A stretch of 64,000 bases of DNA from Burhinus oedicnemus (taxonomy: Eukaryota; Chordata; Aves; Charadriiformes; Burhinidae): contig VFFE01008422.1 in the NCBI GenBank assembly GCA_008921705.1, positions 3,332,920-3,396,919 on the forward strand, read 5' to 3'. The position numbers and the translations under genes were made by a program. Below, piece after piece: positions 62,718-64,000 of this stretch. Numbering within the stretch: position 1 is the stretch's first letter; the number at the start of each line of letters is the position of its first letter. The notes under the pieces are model-generated. The model was not told the origin of the DNA, ran no database searches, and saw nothing but the letters and a program-made list of their open reading frames with translations.

Positions 62718-63306
62718 TGTTCTGGTGGGTTTGCCCCAGCCAGCGTCCAGACACCCACCCAGCCTCTTCCTCACTCCCCTCTCCTGGAGGATGGGGAGAA
62801 AAATAGAATGAAGGTGAAAAGTCTCATGGATCAAGAGAATGACAGTTTAAAAAGAAAAGCAAAAGCTGCATGTGCAACCACAGCAAAAAGAGAAATTCAT
62901 CCACCACTTCCCATCAGTGGGCAGGTGTCCGGCGACTTCTTGAAAAGCAGGGCCTCAGCAAATGTAACTGGTGTTTGGGAAGACAGACTCTGTAACTCTG
63001 AACGTTCTCCCTTCCTCCTCCTTTCCCTCAGATTTTTTTGGTGAGCACAACATCATATGGTATGAAATATCTCTTTGGTTTGGGTCATCTGCATCCCCTC
63101 CCAACCTCTTGACCACCCCCAGCCTGCTTACTTCTTTGGAGAACTGAAGAGAGAAGGACTTGATGCTGTGTGAGCCCTTTTCAGGTACAGGGAAAACACT
63201 GGTGTGTTATCAACACTATTTAAGCCACAAATGCAAAGCACAGCTCTATATGAGCTGCTATGAATACAGTTAATTTCTTAACTGCATTCTAGCCAGACCC
63301 AGTACA
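62718..63306 (-). mobile_element. Eroded ERVL-like LTR
   Basis: The segment resembles a familiar bird ERVL-type LTR in minus orientation. Recognisable blocks on the plus strand are GGTTTGCCCCAGCCAGCG, CTGGAGGATGGGGAGAAAAA, CATCTGCATCCCCTCCCAAC, CACCCCCAGCCTGCTTACTT, GTGTTATCAACACTATTTAA and CTAGCCAGACCCAGTACA. On the minus strand it starts TGTACTGGGTCTGGCTAG. The left edge is tentatively a TG at 62718. No clear target duplication was found at either edge and the body carries many changes, so it is older than the LTRs at 21 and 45.7 kb. The plus-strand open frame 62697-63044 runs through it by chance. Family membership is by recognition, not by a search. Confidence 0.7.
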
Positions 63307-64000
63307 GAGTGTTGAAACCATGACCCACAGTAATAAGCTCCTAACAAATTCAGCTTTGTCTTACATTATTTTAAGCATGGCTAATAGTGGCAACGAGGTC
63401 TAGCATTTAACGCATCTAGCTTAGTCATGAGGAAGAATCTAATGTTTTAAAAGCATGAAATAAAATACAGCATCTTCAAATGAATGCTCTAATTTCCTGG
63501 TGCAATTAGAATGGTGGAAGGCAGTTTCTTGCATATGCTCTCTGTTTTGGTCCAATTCTTCAGACTGCCAAGCTCCTTCTTCATCCTGTGAACAATACCC
63601 TACAGCCTGACTGGAAGGAATGACTTTTATTAAGCAGTGGAAAAGGGAATTGAATCTGCATCTCCCTCTTTGTGTGTACACTGAAAGATACTGTCCTGGC
63701 TTGCATCTGAAACATGGATTGAATTGATGATGGAAGGTAAAAAAAAAAATCCAGGAAGTTAAATTTTCACCATGGGCTATGTACCTAAAAATAGCGTGTG
63801 GAAATACATAATACTTGGGAGCTCTTTTCTGTGTCTTAGTTTTTGGCTCTTTAGTTTCACAAAAACTATATTTTGTTGAGGTTCAGCTGAAAGGAGAATT
63901 TTTTTTTAAAAAACATTTTGTTTAATCTGTATTTGCATTCTTGTATTTGACCTCTGTTGAAAAAAACAAAACTCCTCCCCCTCAATTTCTTTTATATGGT
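63307..64000. other. AT-rich non-coding DNA
   Basis: No gene or repeat was recognised. There are short A and T homopolymers near 63740-63750 and 63900-63910. Confidence 0.6.

Noticed and set aside
62697..63044. 115-codon plus-strand open frame
   Set aside because: It runs through an LTR-like repeat and shows no protein family features.
1..64000. CRISPR arrays, bacterial operons, tRNA/rRNA genes, mitochondrial inserts
   Set aside because: No regularly spaced repeats, no recognisable tRNA or rRNA segments and no mitochondrial gene sequence were seen on reading. A covariance-model search was not possible.

Overview
This window looks like bird nuclear DNA. The main evidence is several CR1 LINE copies that share the avian CR1 reverse transcriptase core and the CR1 3' tail built on ATTCTATGATTCTATG. 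Solo LTRs of bird-type endogenous retroviruses (ERVs) sit in an otherwise AT-rich, single-copy background. I could not place it to order or species. I found no host gene I recognise, no rRNA or tRNA gene, no CRISPR array, and nothing bacterial. It reads as an intergenic or intronic stretch.

Layout. About 1.49-2.91 kb is a composite of three CR1 pieces: two minus-strand pieces in the wrong order, then a plus-strand 3' piece. At 5.44-5.92 kb is a plus-strand ERV LTR with three CCAAT boxes, a TATA box and a poly(A) signal. At 10.2-14.0 kb is a very old but unusually long plus-strand CR1, covering the end of ORF1, the endonuclease, the reverse transcriptase (RT) and the 3' end. At 21.02-21.36 kb is a 345-bp solo LTR with a perfect 6-bp target-site duplication (TSD). 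At 26.49-26.73 kb two short overlapping open frames look coding-like but are unidentified. At 32.34-35.0 kb one minus-strand CR1 is split by a younger plus-strand CR1, a nested insertion. At 45.68-46.33 kb is a 653-bp minus-strand solo LTR with a perfect 5-bp TSD. At 46.84-48.53 kb is the best-preserved CR1 (minus), 5'-truncated, with two internal deletions and a damaged RT catalytic motif. At 62.72-63.31 kb is an eroded minus-strand ERVL-like LTR. The remaining roughly 50 kb is AT-rich DNA with only short simple repeats.

How the parts relate. Nothing here works as an operon or a host pathway. The CR1 copies are dead non-LTR retrotransposons. The copies at 33.1 and 46.8 kb belong to one subfamily. 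The older element split at 33.1/34.2 kb and the plus piece at 1.9 kb belong to another. Every LTR appears solo, since no gag, pol or env coding sequence lies beside any of them. No previously undescribed system was found. The most informative observations are the nested CR1 pair, the two exact LTR target-site duplications, the doubly deleted CR1 and the coding-like 26.5-kb segment.
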